Source: a virus. From it: 37,514 bases of DNA. Within the stretch, counting starts at the first letter, position 1, and each line of letters starts with the position of its first letter. Positions 9,166 through 16,025 of this stretch are shown here, one piece after another. Position numbers and translations under genes: made by a program. The notes below the pieces were generated by a model, which was not told the DNA's origin, made no database searches, and saw nothing but the letters and a program-made list of their open reading frames with translations. Location: the IMG/VR virus record IMGVR_UViG_3300047551_000808, positions 1-37,514 of that record; one strand, given 5' to 3'.

Positions 9166-9394
9166 AACAAGTATTACGGCTTACATGAAATCTGAAGAGA
9201 ATGAGTATGCTGGTAAATCTGCTGGCGATGCAATGCGTCCGGCAAGCATTTCCGATACTTATGGTCGTGGCAAGCCTACTCGTACAAACCCTATCGGCGG
9301 TTTCATGGCTATGCAGTGCTTCTCAGGTTCGCCTGATCAAAAGAAGTCCCCCACTAGCAAGCCTGGAAATGCTGGCAAAAAGAGGATCGTCTAA
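9149..9394 (+). CDS. hypothetical 81-aa protein
   Basis: I chose the first of two adjacent ATG codons (9149 and 9152), after GGGAAAGGA; a longer in-frame start at 9098 lies deep inside the upstream gene. The gene overlaps the preceding one by 17 bases and the following one by one base. The protein is polar, rich in Ser, Lys, Gly and Pro (for example YGRGKPTRTNPIGGF), and looks largely disordered apart from a short helix at the N-terminus. Function is unknown. Confidence 0.65.
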   Translation: MMKISKTSITAYMKSEENEYAGKSAGDAMRPASISDTYGRGKPTRTNPIGGFMAMQCFSGSPDQKKSPTSKPGNAGKKRIV

Positions 9395-9720
9395 TGGGAA
9401 TCATGGCATTTACCCCGATGGGGGACACGGTAACGTTTACCGCTGCCGTTACTCCCCCTACACCTGTCCAGGCTTCCTCTACGACCATCGGTGGCACTCA
9501 GTTCAGGGTTCATAACCTTGGAAACGTTGCCGTATATCTTGGTTTTGGTCCAAACGCAAACGCGGCAACAACAATGGCGAACGTGTCTGTTGTTGGGTCA
9601 ACACTAAGTTTGATGCCAAATTCGGTCGAGGTTTTCACCTTGAATGCTAATCAGTACTTTACTGGGGCAACAACGAGTGGAACTGCTGTAGTTAACATCA
9701 CACCTGGGGATGGTCTGTAA
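9394..9720 (+). CDS. beta-rich virion-type protein, paralogue of the gene at 33854 (108 aa)
   Basis: It has the same layout and much of the same sequence as the 114-residue protein at 33854: an MGI(M)AFT / MGINAFT start, a DTVTFTAA / NTVKLTAA strand, PTPVQ, GG-Q-R--NL, a VEVFTLNANQYFT / DEILSFVPNGYFT strand, and the shared C-terminus ITPGDGL. The fold is probably an all-beta sandwich. In both places the gene lies just before a fibre-type protein, so a role as a small fibre adaptor, cap or decoration protein is likely. An internal ATG at 9403 is an alternative start. The two copies are diverged, so this is old duplication or independent acquisition. Confidence 0.75.
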   Translation: MGIMAFTPMGDTVTFTAAVTPPTPVQASSTTIGGTQFRVHNLGNVAVYLGFGPNANAATTMANVSVVGSTLSLMPNSVEVFTLNANQYFTGATTSGTAVVNITPGDGL

Positions 9721-10235
9721 TGGCACTGCGTACTGCTGGTGGATTGACAGTCAACATTAGTGGCGGATTCACCGGCTACTACGGTTCCTTTTATAGTAGC
9801 GTTGATCAGTCAGTAGCAGCCAATACACCGATTGCAATGGCTGCCGAAACCACTGCCGACGCAGATGGCGTTAGCATGGGTTTAGATGGTTCCGGCAAAA
9901 AGACGGAGATTACGTTTGCTAATGCAGGGACATACAACATTCAATTCTCAGCCCAGTATCACAACACTGGTGGTGGTGGATCAGGTCAAACCTTAGATAT
10001 TTGGTTTGCCTTAAATGGCACAGCCATAGCAGATTCGGCAACCAAGTTGGTAGTACCGTCCAATGCGCCATACGTTGTAGCAGCCTGGAACTTTATCGTT
10101 AGCCTTGCAGCAGGCGATTACATAGAAATCTATTGGAAGACAGATAACGCCAACATCAAGTTAGAGCATATAAATGCTGCTTCTCCAGTACCGGCAATAC
10201 CGTCCGTAATTATTACTGCACAGCAAGTGAGGTAA
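9720..10235 (+). CDS. putative jelly-roll (C1q/TNF-like) fibre or receptor-binding protein (171 aa)
   Basis: It begins at a TAATG overlap with the previous gene. The sequence is all-beta: GSFYSSVDQSVAANTPIAMA, then an EITFANAGTYNIQFSAQY strand pair, LDIWFALNG, and AAWNFIVSLAAGDYIEIYWK. This order (short repeated strands, a GxYxIxFSxQ motif, then an aromatic AGDYIEIYW strand) is typical of C1q/TNF-like trimeric heads found at phage fibre tips and in host-recognition modules. I infer a virion surface role. It is separate from the main fibre cluster at 31-35.6 kb and sits directly before the lysis genes, with its partner gene at 9394. Confidence 0.7.
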   Translation: MALRTAGGLTVNISGGFTGYYGSFYSSVDQSVAANTPIAMAAETTADADGVSMGLDGSGKKTEITFANAGTYNIQFSAQYHNTGGGGSGQTLDIWFALNGTAIADSATKLVVPSNAPYVVAAWNFIVSLAAGDYIEIYWKTDNANIKLEHINAASPVPAIPSVIITAQQVR

Positions 10236-10237
10236 TT

Positions 10238-10615
10238 ATGTTTGATCCGTTAAGTGTCCTAGCCATATTTGGTCCACTTGCGGTTGATGCAGGCAAGGCT
10301 TTAATCAATAAATTCCTTGCCCCAGCCGAATTCAAACCTGCCACGATTGAACAGTACGTTCAGATGCGCGACGTTGATCTGCGCATGTTTGAGGCGATGA
10401 ACAATGCTGGTGGCACTAATCAATCCTATCCCTGGGTTGAGGCGGTGGTCCGGCTCATGCGTCCTACCGTTGCCGCGCTGGTCTTGCTGACCTGGGCATG
10501 GAGTAAGGTATCGGGAAATCCATCCGACGCTATTGATAACTTCGCCGCCGCCATAGGTTTTTACCTTTTTGGTGATCGGACTTTGTTCTACGCCAACAAG
10601 TCTTTGAAAAAATAA
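10238..10615 (+). CDS. putative holin (125 aa)
   Basis: The gene lies directly before the endolysin and overlaps it by one base (TAATG). The N-terminus carries a weakly hydrophobic segment (LSVLAIFGPLAVDAGKALI, residues 5-23), a charged middle (EQYVQMRDVDLRMFEAMNN), then two stronger hydrophobic segments at about 71-86 (MRPTVAALVLLTWAWS) and 98-112 (IDNFAAAIGFYLFGD), and a Lys-rich end. This is the pattern of the three-helix holin family also linked to gene-transfer-agent release. Holins form lesions in the inner membrane that release or activate the endolysin. Family by motif memory, role by context. Confidence 0.75.
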   Translation: MFDPLSVLAIFGPLAVDAGKALINKFLAPAEFKPATIEQYVQMRDVDLRMFEAMNNAGGTNQSYPWVEAVVRLMRPTVAALVLLTWAWSKVSGNPSDAIDNFAAAIGFYLFGDRTLFYANKSLKK

Positions 10616-10986
10616 TGGACTGGTCGCGCTATCCAAACTTCAAGGCTGACGAATTTAAGTGCAGCCATTGCGGTGATAATGAGATCAAGCCTGAGTTGCT
10701 AGACAAGTTGCAAGCGCTGCGCTCCAAATACGGTAAGCCAATGCGTGTCACGTCCGGCTACCGTTGTCCACAGCACCCCATTGAAGCCAAGAAACCTGCG
10801 CCTGGACCACACTCAAGCGGATTGGCATGCGACATAGGAGTTGAAGGCGCTGACGCCCATAAACTTCTTGGCATGGCGATTGAGGCTGGATTCAAGGGGA
10901 TTGGTGTTCAACAAAAGGGGACTGGCAGATTCTTGCACTTGGACCTGGTTGCCGGTCCGAATCGTCCTACGGTGTGGAGTTACTAA
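10615..10986 (+). CDS. endolysin, M15-type D,D-carboxypeptidase/endopeptidase
   Basis: This is a 123-residue zinc peptidase of the M15_3 type that cleaves peptidoglycan cross-bridges. Zinc-site residues fit the family: H66 and D73 in HSSGLACDI (H-x6-D) and H108 in FLHLDL. The N-terminal FKADEFKCSHCG region carries a conserved Cys pair typical of the family. It has no signal peptide, so export through the preceding holin is expected. The start overlaps the holin stop, and the stop overlaps the next ATG, so three genes are translationally coupled. The length is normal for single-domain phage M15 lysins. Confidence 0.9.
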   Translation: MDWSRYPNFKADEFKCSHCGDNEIKPELLDKLQALRSKYGKPMRVTSGYRCPQHPIEAKKPAPGPHSSGLACDIGVEGADAHKLLGMAIEAGFKGIGVQQKGTGRFLHLDLVAGPNRPTVWSY

Positions 10987-11252
10987 TGGCAAAGAAAAAG
11001 GGTGTCTCTCTTTCGATTGGGCGCGGCGAGAAGTTGTCTGCCAAGCAGGGTGCCGGTCTTACTGCCAAAGGTCGTGCCAAGTACAATCGTGAGACAGGCA
11101 GCAATCTAAAGGCTCCTGCGCCAAATCCCAAAACAAAGCGGGATGCAGGCAGGAAACGTTCGTTTTGTGCCCGGATGGGTGGCGTTGTGAGGAAAGCCAA
11201 AGGTCCTGCAACTCGCGCTAGGGCGTCTATGAGAAGATGGGGGTGTCGATGA
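10986..11252 (+). CDS. small basic conserved phage protein (88 aa), DUF6321-like
   Basis: I chose the ATG at 10986, which overlaps the endolysin stop (TAATG). The protein is strongly basic and contains GLTAKGRAKYNRETGSNLKA and RKRSFCARMGGVV. I associate these two phrases with a small phage family (DUF6321) usually found near structural or lysis genes; the family number is from memory. No enzymatic residues are apparent. Lys/Arg density suggests nucleic acid binding or a minor virion component. The gene overlaps the next one as ATGA. Confidence 0.75.
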   Translation: MAKKKGVSLSIGRGEKLSAKQGAGLTAKGRAKYNRETGSNLKAPAPNPKTKRDAGRKRSFCARMGGVVRKAKGPATRARASMRRWGCR

Positions 11253-11392
11253 AACCAGGACTTTATGCCAATATCGCAGCCAAGCGTGCCAGGATCAAGG
11301 CTGGTAGCGGCGAAAGAATGAGAAAGCCAGGCAGCAAGGGTGCGCCTACTGCGCAGGCTTTCAAACGATCTGCGCGTACTGCCAAGCGGTAG
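11249..11392 (+). CDS. small basic conserved phage protein (47 aa)
   Basis: This short gene starts at an ATGA overlap (ATG 11249, previous stop 11250-11252); an in-frame ATG at 11237 is an alternative. The peptide begins MKPGLYANIAAKRARIKAG and continues with SGERMRKPGSKGAP, ending in an Arg/Lys-rich tail. Similar short peptides with the KPGLYANI start recur in phage genomes beside the preceding small basic protein, by memory. It is the last gene of the plus-strand transcript before the terminator at 11450. Function unknown. Confidence 0.7.
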   Translation: MKPGLYANIAAKRARIKAGSGERMRKPGSKGAPTAQAFKRSARTAKR

Positions 11393-11449
11393 TACATGCG
11401 GTTGCCAGTGGGGATTCTCCTTCAAGCGCTTTGCTTACCCCACGTTACG

Positions 11450-11476
11450 CCCCGGCTCCGTGCCGGGGTCTTTTTT
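11450..11476 (+). terminator. rho-independent terminator at end of lysis cassette
   Basis: A perfect 7-bp GC stem, CCCCGGC / GCCGGGG, with a TCCGT loop is followed by TC and six T residues. It ends the plus-strand late transcript. No T-run follows on the other strand, so it acts in one direction only; the converging minus-strand gene uses part of the T-run as its stop codon. Confidence 0.9.
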
Positions 11477-11693
11477 AGTATCGGTCGTTCACCAGGTCAA
11501 TGATCTTGCTGGCAGCGAGTAACGCTTGCTGATTGGTTGGGCTAAGTATCTCTGCCACTTTCATACCAGCAGCGTCGATGATGAACATATCCTTGCCGTT
11601 AACCATAATCGCCCAGGGCGTGTTGAGCATGTCTGCGGTCCACTCGCGCTCACGATCAGATTCGTAGGCTTGCTGAGAGTCGTCTTCGATCAT
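11475..11693 (-). CDS. hypothetical acidic protein (72 aa)
   Basis: This is the last gene of the minus-strand operon. The start overlaps the stop of the upstream glycosyltransferase-like gene (ATGA). The protein is acidic at the N-terminus (IEDDSQQAYESDREREW) and has a compact beta/helix region (TPWAIMVNGKDMFIIDAAGM) with no Cys and no membrane segment. I do not recognise it. Its stop codon lies in the T-run of the opposing terminator. Confidence 0.7.
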   Translation of the reverse strand: MIEDDSQQAYESDREREWTADMLNTPWAIMVNGKDMFIIDAAGMKVAEILSPTNQQALLAASKIIDLVNDRY

Positions 11694-12460
11694 TTCTTGC
11701 TCACCTTTTTAGCCTTGGTTGTCTTTGGCGCAGGTGGTGCCTCTTCCGGTGGTAGTAATCCCTCAAAGGTATAACTGCCCATGTGACCTAACTGGCACCA
11801 GGGTGCTGCATAAATCTTGCCGCCGTGCCTACGCCACTCGTTGCAAAAGTAATAGTCTTCCGATAAAAAGCGCTGCGTGTCCGGGCAAATTGGGTCCATA
11901 AAAAATGCGTGGATCAATTCCCCAGGCTTGTAAGCATTCATGTCGTTACGGTACTGTGGCGTCCACTCTTTCATCTTTTCAAAGACTTGGCGCTTGATCA
12001 GCATAAAGCCAGTACCAATGGCAAATACTTCGCATGGCTGATCGACTGGCACGGTTATGTTGTTCTCAAAATTGACAGTGTTAACGACAAACGATCCAGT
12101 GTAGTTTTGCAGGTTGGTCTTGCCTTCAACGGCAGCCTTGCGAACCATGTCCCAGTTGATCTCTTTCTTTGGATAGATTCCGCCGATAATGTCCTTGTCT
12201 GCCTGCAACATTCTTGCTGCATCCTCGGCTCTGAACCGAATGTCTGCGTCGATCCAAAACATGTAATCGTGATCGCCTTGCAAGAATTGGTGCGCCATGT
12301 TGTTGCGTGCCCTTGTGATCAGGGATTCGTTGAACATGAAGGCACATGCTACTTGGTGCCCCAGGGAAGAGAATAAGTTAACTAGCCCCAGTAGTGATTG
12401 CACATAAGTACCAGTACACATGCCGCCGTACATTGGTGTTGCTACAAAAATCTTTGCCAT
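11690..12460 (-). CDS. GT-A fold glycosyltransferase-like protein (256 aa)
   Basis: I chose the ATG at 12460 (MAKIFVATPMYGG), preceded by GGAG, instead of the longer frame from 12490. The N-terminus looks like a nucleotide-sugar-binding Rossmann half (KIFVATPMYGG). A DxD motif is present at residues 71-73 in FWIDADIRF, which in GT-A enzymes binds the metal and nucleotide sugar. A second conserved-looking block is VFAIGTGFMLIKRQVFEKM, followed by SEDYYFCNEWRRHGG (acidic residues suited to a catalytic base). The C-terminus is a Pro/Lys tail. The acceptor could be DNA, virion protein or host glycan; the early operon position argues against a purely structural role. Fold assignment is fairly firm; substrate unknown. 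Confidence 0.75.
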   Translation of the reverse strand: MAKIFVATPMYGGMCTGTYVQSLLGLVNLFSSLGHQVACAFMFNESLITRARNNMAHQFLQGDHDYMFWIDADIRFRAEDAARMLQADKDIIGGIYPKKEINWDMVRKAAVEGKTNLQNYTGSFVVNTVNFENNITVPVDQPCEVFAIGTGFMLIKRQVFEKMKEWTPQYRNDMNAYKPGELIHAFFMDPICPDTQRFLSEDYYFCNEWRRHGGKIYAAPWCQLGHMGSYTFEGLLPPEEAPPAPKTTKAKKVSKK

Positions 12461-12483
12461 GTTTTCTCCATTGTTGAATTGGT

Positions 12484-12511
12484 GGGGCATGCCGCAGTGC
12501 CACTGTGCCCC
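12484..12511 (-). other. hairpin in the leader before the glycosyltransferase-like gene
   Basis: Arms GGGGCA and TGCCCC enclose a second small inverted repeat (CAGTG/CACTG). There is no T-run, so it is not a standard terminator. It lies in the 60-base gap between two minus-strand operon genes and could be an RNA-processing or stability element. Confidence 0.35.
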
Positions 12512-12520
12512 GCAGCGGTC

Positions 12521-12883
12521 CTAACTGTCTTCCGTTGCAGAAGACTCATCCTGCGACTGACGGGGGGTTAACTCATTGCCTAGCAGTTTCAGCAGATCAG
12601 GCAGGTGCATCACAGCCAGGGACTTTTTGCCATCTGCACGCATGATCACCACAGGTGTTTGACCAGCCTCACACGCCTGGTCTGCCTGCTCCATGAATTC
12701 GTACACAGCAATCTTTCTCCGGCGTTTGCATTCAATAAGATAGTTTCCAAGCAGCAAGTCGCCCTCTTCACGCTCCTGGTATTGCTTCAGGTTGCGCTTG
12801 ATCTTGATGCCAAGCATGTCAAATATCTCATTGGCTACCTCACGCTCGTAGGTAGCCCCGCGCTGTCTGCTGATCTTTGCCAT
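12521..12883 (-). CDS. PD-(D/E)XK nuclease, putative Holliday junction resolvase-like (120 aa)
   Basis: The N-terminal two thirds carry the restriction-endonuclease-like core: a helix with E15 in TYEREVANE, then G41-D42 in EGDLL, then the E-x-K pair E51 and K53 in YLIECKRRRK, and a following helix (AVYEFMEQADQA). These are the metal-binding and catalytic residues of PD-(D/E)XK enzymes. Small stand-alone proteins of this type next to phage recombinases are usually annotated as resolvases or accessory endonucleases. The C-terminal 20 residues are polar and disordered. The start overlaps the stop of the upstream secreted peptide (TAATG). Confidence 0.8.
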   Translation of the reverse strand: MAKISRQRGATYEREVANEIFDMLGIKIKRNLKQYQEREEGDLLLGNYLIECKRRRKIAVYEFMEQADQACEAGQTPVVIMRADGKKSLAVMHLPDLLKLLGNELTPRQSQDESSATEDS

Positions 12884-13032
12884 TAGTAGCAGGACGTGTT
12901 GCAGTTACCGCCATAGCAGCACGTCGTACAAGTGACGTAGCGACCATTGACGTAGTAACTGTGCGTCGTACAGGCTGCGTATGCTGCTGACGCAACAAAC
13001 AATCCAGCAAGTGCGAGTACAAGTTTCTTCAT
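12883..13032 (-). CDS. secreted cysteine-rich peptide (49 aa)
   Basis: This short gene reads MKKLVLALAGLFVASAAYA, a clear signal peptide with an AYA cleavage site after residue 19, followed by a 30-residue mature peptide with six Cys (residues 21, 35, 38, 39, 44, 48) and many Thr, Tyr, Asn. It has a strong AAGGAG site before the ATG at 13032 and a one-base overlap (TAATG) with the nuclease gene downstream. The mature part would be exported to the periplasm and could form three disulphides. There is no lipobox with a +1 Cys at the usual position: the first Cys is two residues after AYA. The role is unknown; it is not an obvious spanin. Confidence 0.8.
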   Translation of the reverse strand: MKKLVLALAGLFVASAAYAACTTHSYYVNGRYVTCTTCCYGGNCNTSCY

Positions 13033-13042
13033 GCTCTTCTCC

Positions 13043-13333
13043 TTAAAATGGAATGTCGTCGTCTGAGTCCACGCGACGGGATGGGAAAGGATTTCGGTTG
13101 GCTCTCGGCGGCTGATTGGTGTCTGCCGCGTTCTCAGGCTGCCAGTTGTCTTCCTTCAGGCTTATCAAAGCACCGACCGAAGTCTCTTTCGTCCAGGCTG
13201 CCAGTTTAACTGTGTCGCCTGCTCTGTAGTCCCGTTCTAGTTTGATCTCGCCCTTCCAGTCCGGTCCTGATCCCTTTTTGTACCGGTTCGATAGCAGTAC
13301 CCCAGTACCTCTCATGCGTTCACGATCTGTCAT
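13043..13333 (-). CDS. putative single-stranded DNA-binding protein (96 aa)
   Basis: The C-terminus, DSDDDIPF, is the acidic tail with terminal Pro-Phe that bacterial and phage SSBs use to recruit partner proteins. The N-terminal 65 residues look like a short OB-type beta domain (GTGVLLSNRYKKGSGPDWKG, AGDTVKLAAWTK). A disordered Asn/Pro/Arg linker separates the two. At 96 residues it is shorter than canonical SSB, so the DNA-binding domain may be atypical. The gene sits in a recombination operon and its ATG overlaps the upstream stop (ATGA). The tail is direct sequence evidence; the OB fold is inferred. Confidence 0.7.
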   Translation of the reverse strand: MTDRERMRGTGVLLSNRYKKGSGPDWKGEIKLERDYRAGDTVKLAAWTKETSVGALISLKEDNWQPENAADTNQPPRANRNPFPSRRVDSDDDIPF

Positions 13334-13842
13334 TTCTTAGTCCTTTCAGTAGATAGGTTCGCCCAGTTGAATTGAGCGCTCATCATTTCGTCAAAATCAA
13401 AATGTTTGCCAAAGCATCCCCGGAAAGAGATTTCCTCTGCCTCAAAGCCCCATACCTTGTTGTCGTAGATATAAACGGCAGCAGGTAATGTGGTTGCCTC
13501 ACTGACAAAGTTGTGTCCCTTGACGGTTGCAGTCCAAATGCCGGAGCGCGTAGCCTTGCTTTCGATCAAGCCCCAATGCTCAAGCAGTGGATAGGTCTTG
13601 CTCTTTAGCATCCACCTGGGCGCTTTGTTTTGCACATCCACCCACCCTTCAGAATCCAGGTGAGTAATGATCCAGCGCAGGCATAGCGCAAGGTGTTGGC
13701 TCAGTTTGATCTTGTAAACCTTGCCCCACTTGCCGCAGCAAGGGCAGTACGCTCCCTCGCCTTCTATTGCCTTGCTCCAGTTATGGCGCATCCGTGCCAG
13801 GAAGTTGCCTTCCGATTCAAATAACTCCGCCTGGTCCGTCAT
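13330..13842 (-). CDS. hypothetical zinc-ribbon / winged-helix-like protein (170 aa)
   Basis: Residues about 33-36 hold a CPCC motif (AYCPCCGKWGKVY), a half zinc ribbon, followed by a helical stretch (LSQHLALCLRWIITHLDSEG) and a segment resembling a winged-helix (YPLLEHWGLIESKATRSGIW, TATVKGHNF). Such architecture suggests DNA binding. I do not know the family. It is coupled at both ends by ATGA overlaps, between the annealase and the SSB-like protein, so a replication or recombination accessory role is reasonable. Confidence 0.7.
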   Translation of the reverse strand: MTDQAELFESEGNFLARMRHNWSKAIEGEGAYCPCCGKWGKVYKIKLSQHLALCLRWIITHLDSEGWVDVQNKAPRWMLKSKTYPLLEHWGLIESKATRSGIWTATVKGHNFVSEATTLPAAVYIYDNKVWGFEAEEISFRGCFGKHFDFDEMMSAQFNWANLSTERTKK

Positions 13843-14702
13843 TGCTTTGGCACCGGCGTGGTTTCGATCGTGGCAATTGCTTTGCGCTCTGCACTCTCCA
13901 TCATTTCCTTTAACAGTGGCTTTTCAGCACCGATCATTTCAATGATGAAAGAGTTAACCTCGCGTAGCGCTGCGACCTTTTCCTTCTTCTCATCCATATT
14001 GAACTTCTTGCTTGTTGCAATGCGCTCAATCATGGTGAGATAGGCTGCCACCCATTCGTCATTGTTTGGCAGTTTGTCGTAGGCTTCATTGACTCCCGGG
14101 ACCATGAAGACAATGCCTTCTTCCGGCACTTCGTACACTTGATCCTGGGGGATTTCCTCTACTGCTATGGGCGCGGGGTCTTGTGTAACAACAATGCTTT
14201 CACGGCGTGCTTCCGGGATAGTCTCGACTTCGGTTTCGTCAAGCATTCCGAGTCCGACGTGGGCGAGTACGGAACGCCGAATCGCTTTTGTAGTCGCTTT
14301 AAGGATTGCATTAGCAAGTCGTTCTCCCTGAAGGCTTGAGACGTCAACAGCCCCTTGATTTTCCGAAACTCTGCCATCAGCACCGGTACATCTGACGGAG
14401 ACAATGTAAATTCCATCCACTCGTTCCCGATGCGTAATCTGAGTTGAAAGTTTATGAATTGAACAGAGTTGTTGTGTGGCTCCTGCGTTGGCATAAAGTA
14501 TTTGCTTTCCATTCAGAGTTAACAGATCAAAGGGCTTGGCTGCTGGATCAAGCCCCACCTGGCGGCAGCGATACAAGTAGTAGTCTCGCTTTTGTGTTTC
14601 ATTTAAGCCCGATAGATCGCCGCGCAGGACAATTGAATCCTGAATCTTTGGGTCCAAAACGGCGGCAGCATTAGCCCCGCCATTGATATTGACGACATTC
14701 AT
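13839..14702 (-). CDS. putative single-strand annealing recombinase (RecT/Bet-like, 287 aa)
   Basis: The N-terminal 160 residues fit phage annealases: LYRCRQVGLDPAAKPFDLL, then ILYANAGATQQL, a beta region (ITHRERVDGIYIVSVRC) and the hallmark-like ATTKAIRRSVLAHVGLGMLD, which resembles the KA-TKAKRR-GLGMLDE phrase of RecT/Bet-type proteins. The C-terminal third is acidic then helical and probably binds partners. It lies directly after a YqaJ-type exonuclease gene, the usual pairing for phage two-component recombination (exonuclease resects, annealase pairs strands). A Rad52-like family is also possible. The role is well supported by context; exact family is inference. Confidence 0.75.
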   Translation of the reverse strand: MNVVNINGGANAAAVLDPKIQDSIVLRGDLSGLNETQKRDYYLYRCRQVGLDPAAKPFDLLTLNGKQILYANAGATQQLCSIHKLSTQITHRERVDGIYIVSVRCTGADGRVSENQGAVDVSSLQGERLANAILKATTKAIRRSVLAHVGLGMLDETEVETIPEARRESIVVTQDPAPIAVEEIPQDQVYEVPEEGIVFMVPGVNEAYDKLPNNDEWVAAYLTMIERIATSKKFNMDEKKEKVAALREVNSFIIEMIGAEKPLLKEMMESAERKAIATIETTPVPKQ

Positions 14703-14709
14703 AGTAGCC

Positions 14710-15603
14710 TCACTTCAAAAGAAAACGACGTGAACCTGGTTGCTCTACGACAAACTTCTCGTAGATTTCAGGCATGGAATTTTTGAATAGATCGGCTGAG
14801 AATGCCTTGCGAGACTTGCTGGCTTTCCAGGTTGCCAGTACTTGCCCATCGACTGAGACAAGTTGGCTGGCTTCCATCATGTAGCCTTGGATCGCGCTCT
14901 GTAGTTGGCTCTCTTGCTCTTCAAGGGCTTTGATCTGCTCCTTGACTAACTTCAGCCCTTCACAGGCACGCTCTAGGTTTTGTGTGGCGATCAGATTGGT
15001 GCCGTTGTCCTGGCGGTAAACCAGTTTGGCTGCGTCGCCCATTGTTTCGGGATCAAACGACCTGGCTTGAATGCGCCCCCAAAACTCTGCCATTTCTTTT
15101 ATGTGAATGTCTTTGATTTGGGCGCTGAAGTCCAGCGGATAGCCTACGATCTCTTGCCCACCAAAACACACCACTAAGACGACGCGTTCGATTTGGTGAA
15201 CAGTAGCCTCATGCAAGCACTGCACGCGGTAGCCAATGTCCACGTCCATGCTGCCGTTGTCACCGTACTTCTTGCGTTGGTGAATGCCCAGGTTCTTGAC
15301 CTCGTACAACACCTTCCCATCCTCGCTTATGTAATCAAAATGTGACTTCATAAACGTATGCTGCGGGTGAGACAGCATGTAATCAGCGTCCTTGAATTGG
15401 ATTTGATTACGCCTTGCATACTCCCGCATGATTGGTTCTTGCATGACAAGACCCATCTGCACTACTTCGACGTTGGATAGATCATCCAATGGTTTTGCGC
15501 CAATCTTCTCAGCGTAAACCTCGCCGCCTCTTCCTTCTACAAAACGCCTGGCATCGTTTGACCAAAGCCCGGCATTACGCACTTCAGGTGAAAAATCACT
15601 CAT
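14710..15603 (-). CDS. YqaJ/lambda-exonuclease-like recombination nuclease (297 aa)
   Basis: This protein digests double-stranded DNA ends to yield single strands for annealing. Catalytic residues of the YqaJ PD-(D/E)XK core are in place: E56 in GLVMQEPIMREYA, D90 in KSHFDYI, and E101/K103 in VLYEVKN, with Q-containing helix YRVQCLHEATVHQ downstream (the conserved Gln helix). The C-terminal 100 residues form a coiled coil (EQIKALEEQESQLQSAIQGY) and a small basic domain (TWKASKSRKAFS). Its ATG at 15603 is preceded by AGGGGC. The partner annealase follows 7 bases after the stop. Confidence 0.85.
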   Translation of the reverse strand: MSDFSPEVRNAGLWSNDARRFVEGRGGEVYAEKIGAKPLDDLSNVEVVQMGLVMQEPIMREYARRNQIQFKDADYMLSHPQHTFMKSHFDYISEDGKVLYEVKNLGIHQRKKYGDNGSMDVDIGYRVQCLHEATVHQIERVVLVVCFGGQEIVGYPLDFSAQIKDIHIKEMAEFWGRIQARSFDPETMGDAAKLVYRQDNGTNLIATQNLERACEGLKLVKEQIKALEEQESQLQSAIQGYMMEASQLVSVDGQVLATWKASKSRKAFSADLFKNSMPEIYEKFVVEQPGSRRFLLK

Positions 15604-15620
15604 GTTCAGCCCCTAATAAA

Positions 15621-15698
15621 TTAACGATCAAGTTTGTAGCATAGCCACACCACAAACACCACATACAACGCACTCCAAAACACTTCTGCACCTATCAT
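15621..15698 (-). CDS. membrane micropeptide (25 aa)
   Basis: This very short frame starts at an ATGA overlap with the upstream gene (ATG 15698-15696, stop 15697-15695) and encodes MIGAEVFWSALYVVFVVW followed by LCYKLDR. It is a single hydrophobic helix of about 17 residues with a short positive end, compatible with an N-out single-span membrane peptide. ATGA coupling is the rule in this operon, which supports real translation. Function is unknown; candidates are a modulator of membrane enzymes or superinfection exclusion. Confidence 0.6.
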   Translation of the reverse strand: MIGAEVFWSALYVVFVVWLCYKLDR

Positions 15699-15970
15699 TC
15701 GTAGTCCATCCCCAGGCTCAAGCGGCGCTCTTTCAAGCGCTCTACGCTGTCTGCCAGTGCATCGACACTACGACGCGCCTCGACCAATGCCTCGCGCAAT
15801 TCAGTTTCCTTTTGGCGCAGGGCATCTACGTTGCGGTAGTACTCAGTTAGATCGGGTTCAGATTGAAGTTTGGCAGCGTTGGCTGCATTGATTCCGCATA
15901 GCATATTGAAAATGCTGTCGGCATAGTGGATCGCATCGAATCCACATTCTTGCTTCAGTATTGCATTCAT
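15695..15970 (-). CDS. coiled-coil hypothetical protein, first gene of the minus-strand operon (91 aa)
   Basis: The ATG is preceded by GAGGGGAAC, and the promoter-like element at 16026-16055 lies just upstream, so this is the operon's first gene. Residues 1-35 form a short Cys-containing helical part; residues 45-85 are a regular charged coiled coil (ALRQKETELREALVEARRSV, ADSVERLKERR). No DNA-binding or enzyme motif is apparent. As a leading early gene it could be a host-takeover or regulatory protein, but nothing in the sequence proves that. Confidence 0.7.
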   Translation of the reverse strand: MNAILKQECGFDAIHYADSIFNMLCGINAANAAKLQSEPDLTEYYRNVDALRQKETELREALVEARRSVDALADSVERLKERRLSLGMDYE

Positions 15971-16003
15971 GTTGTTCCCCTCATAGTTAGGACCGGATTG
16001 TTT

Positions 16004-16019
16004 GTGTCACTACTGACAC
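16004..16019. promoter_or_regulatory. inverted repeat, operator candidate
   Basis: A perfect 6-4-6 inverted repeat, GTGTCA CTAC TGACAC, lies between the promoter-like element (16026-16055) and the first gene of the minus-strand operon, where a repressor would block initiation. No second copy of this half-site was noticed elsewhere. Confidence 0.5.
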
Positions 16020-16025
16020 GCTCAT

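Noticed and set aside
14165-14512. Minus-strand 115-codon frame inside the annealase gene
   Set aside because: It is a shadow in another frame of a better-supported gene, without a ribosome site.
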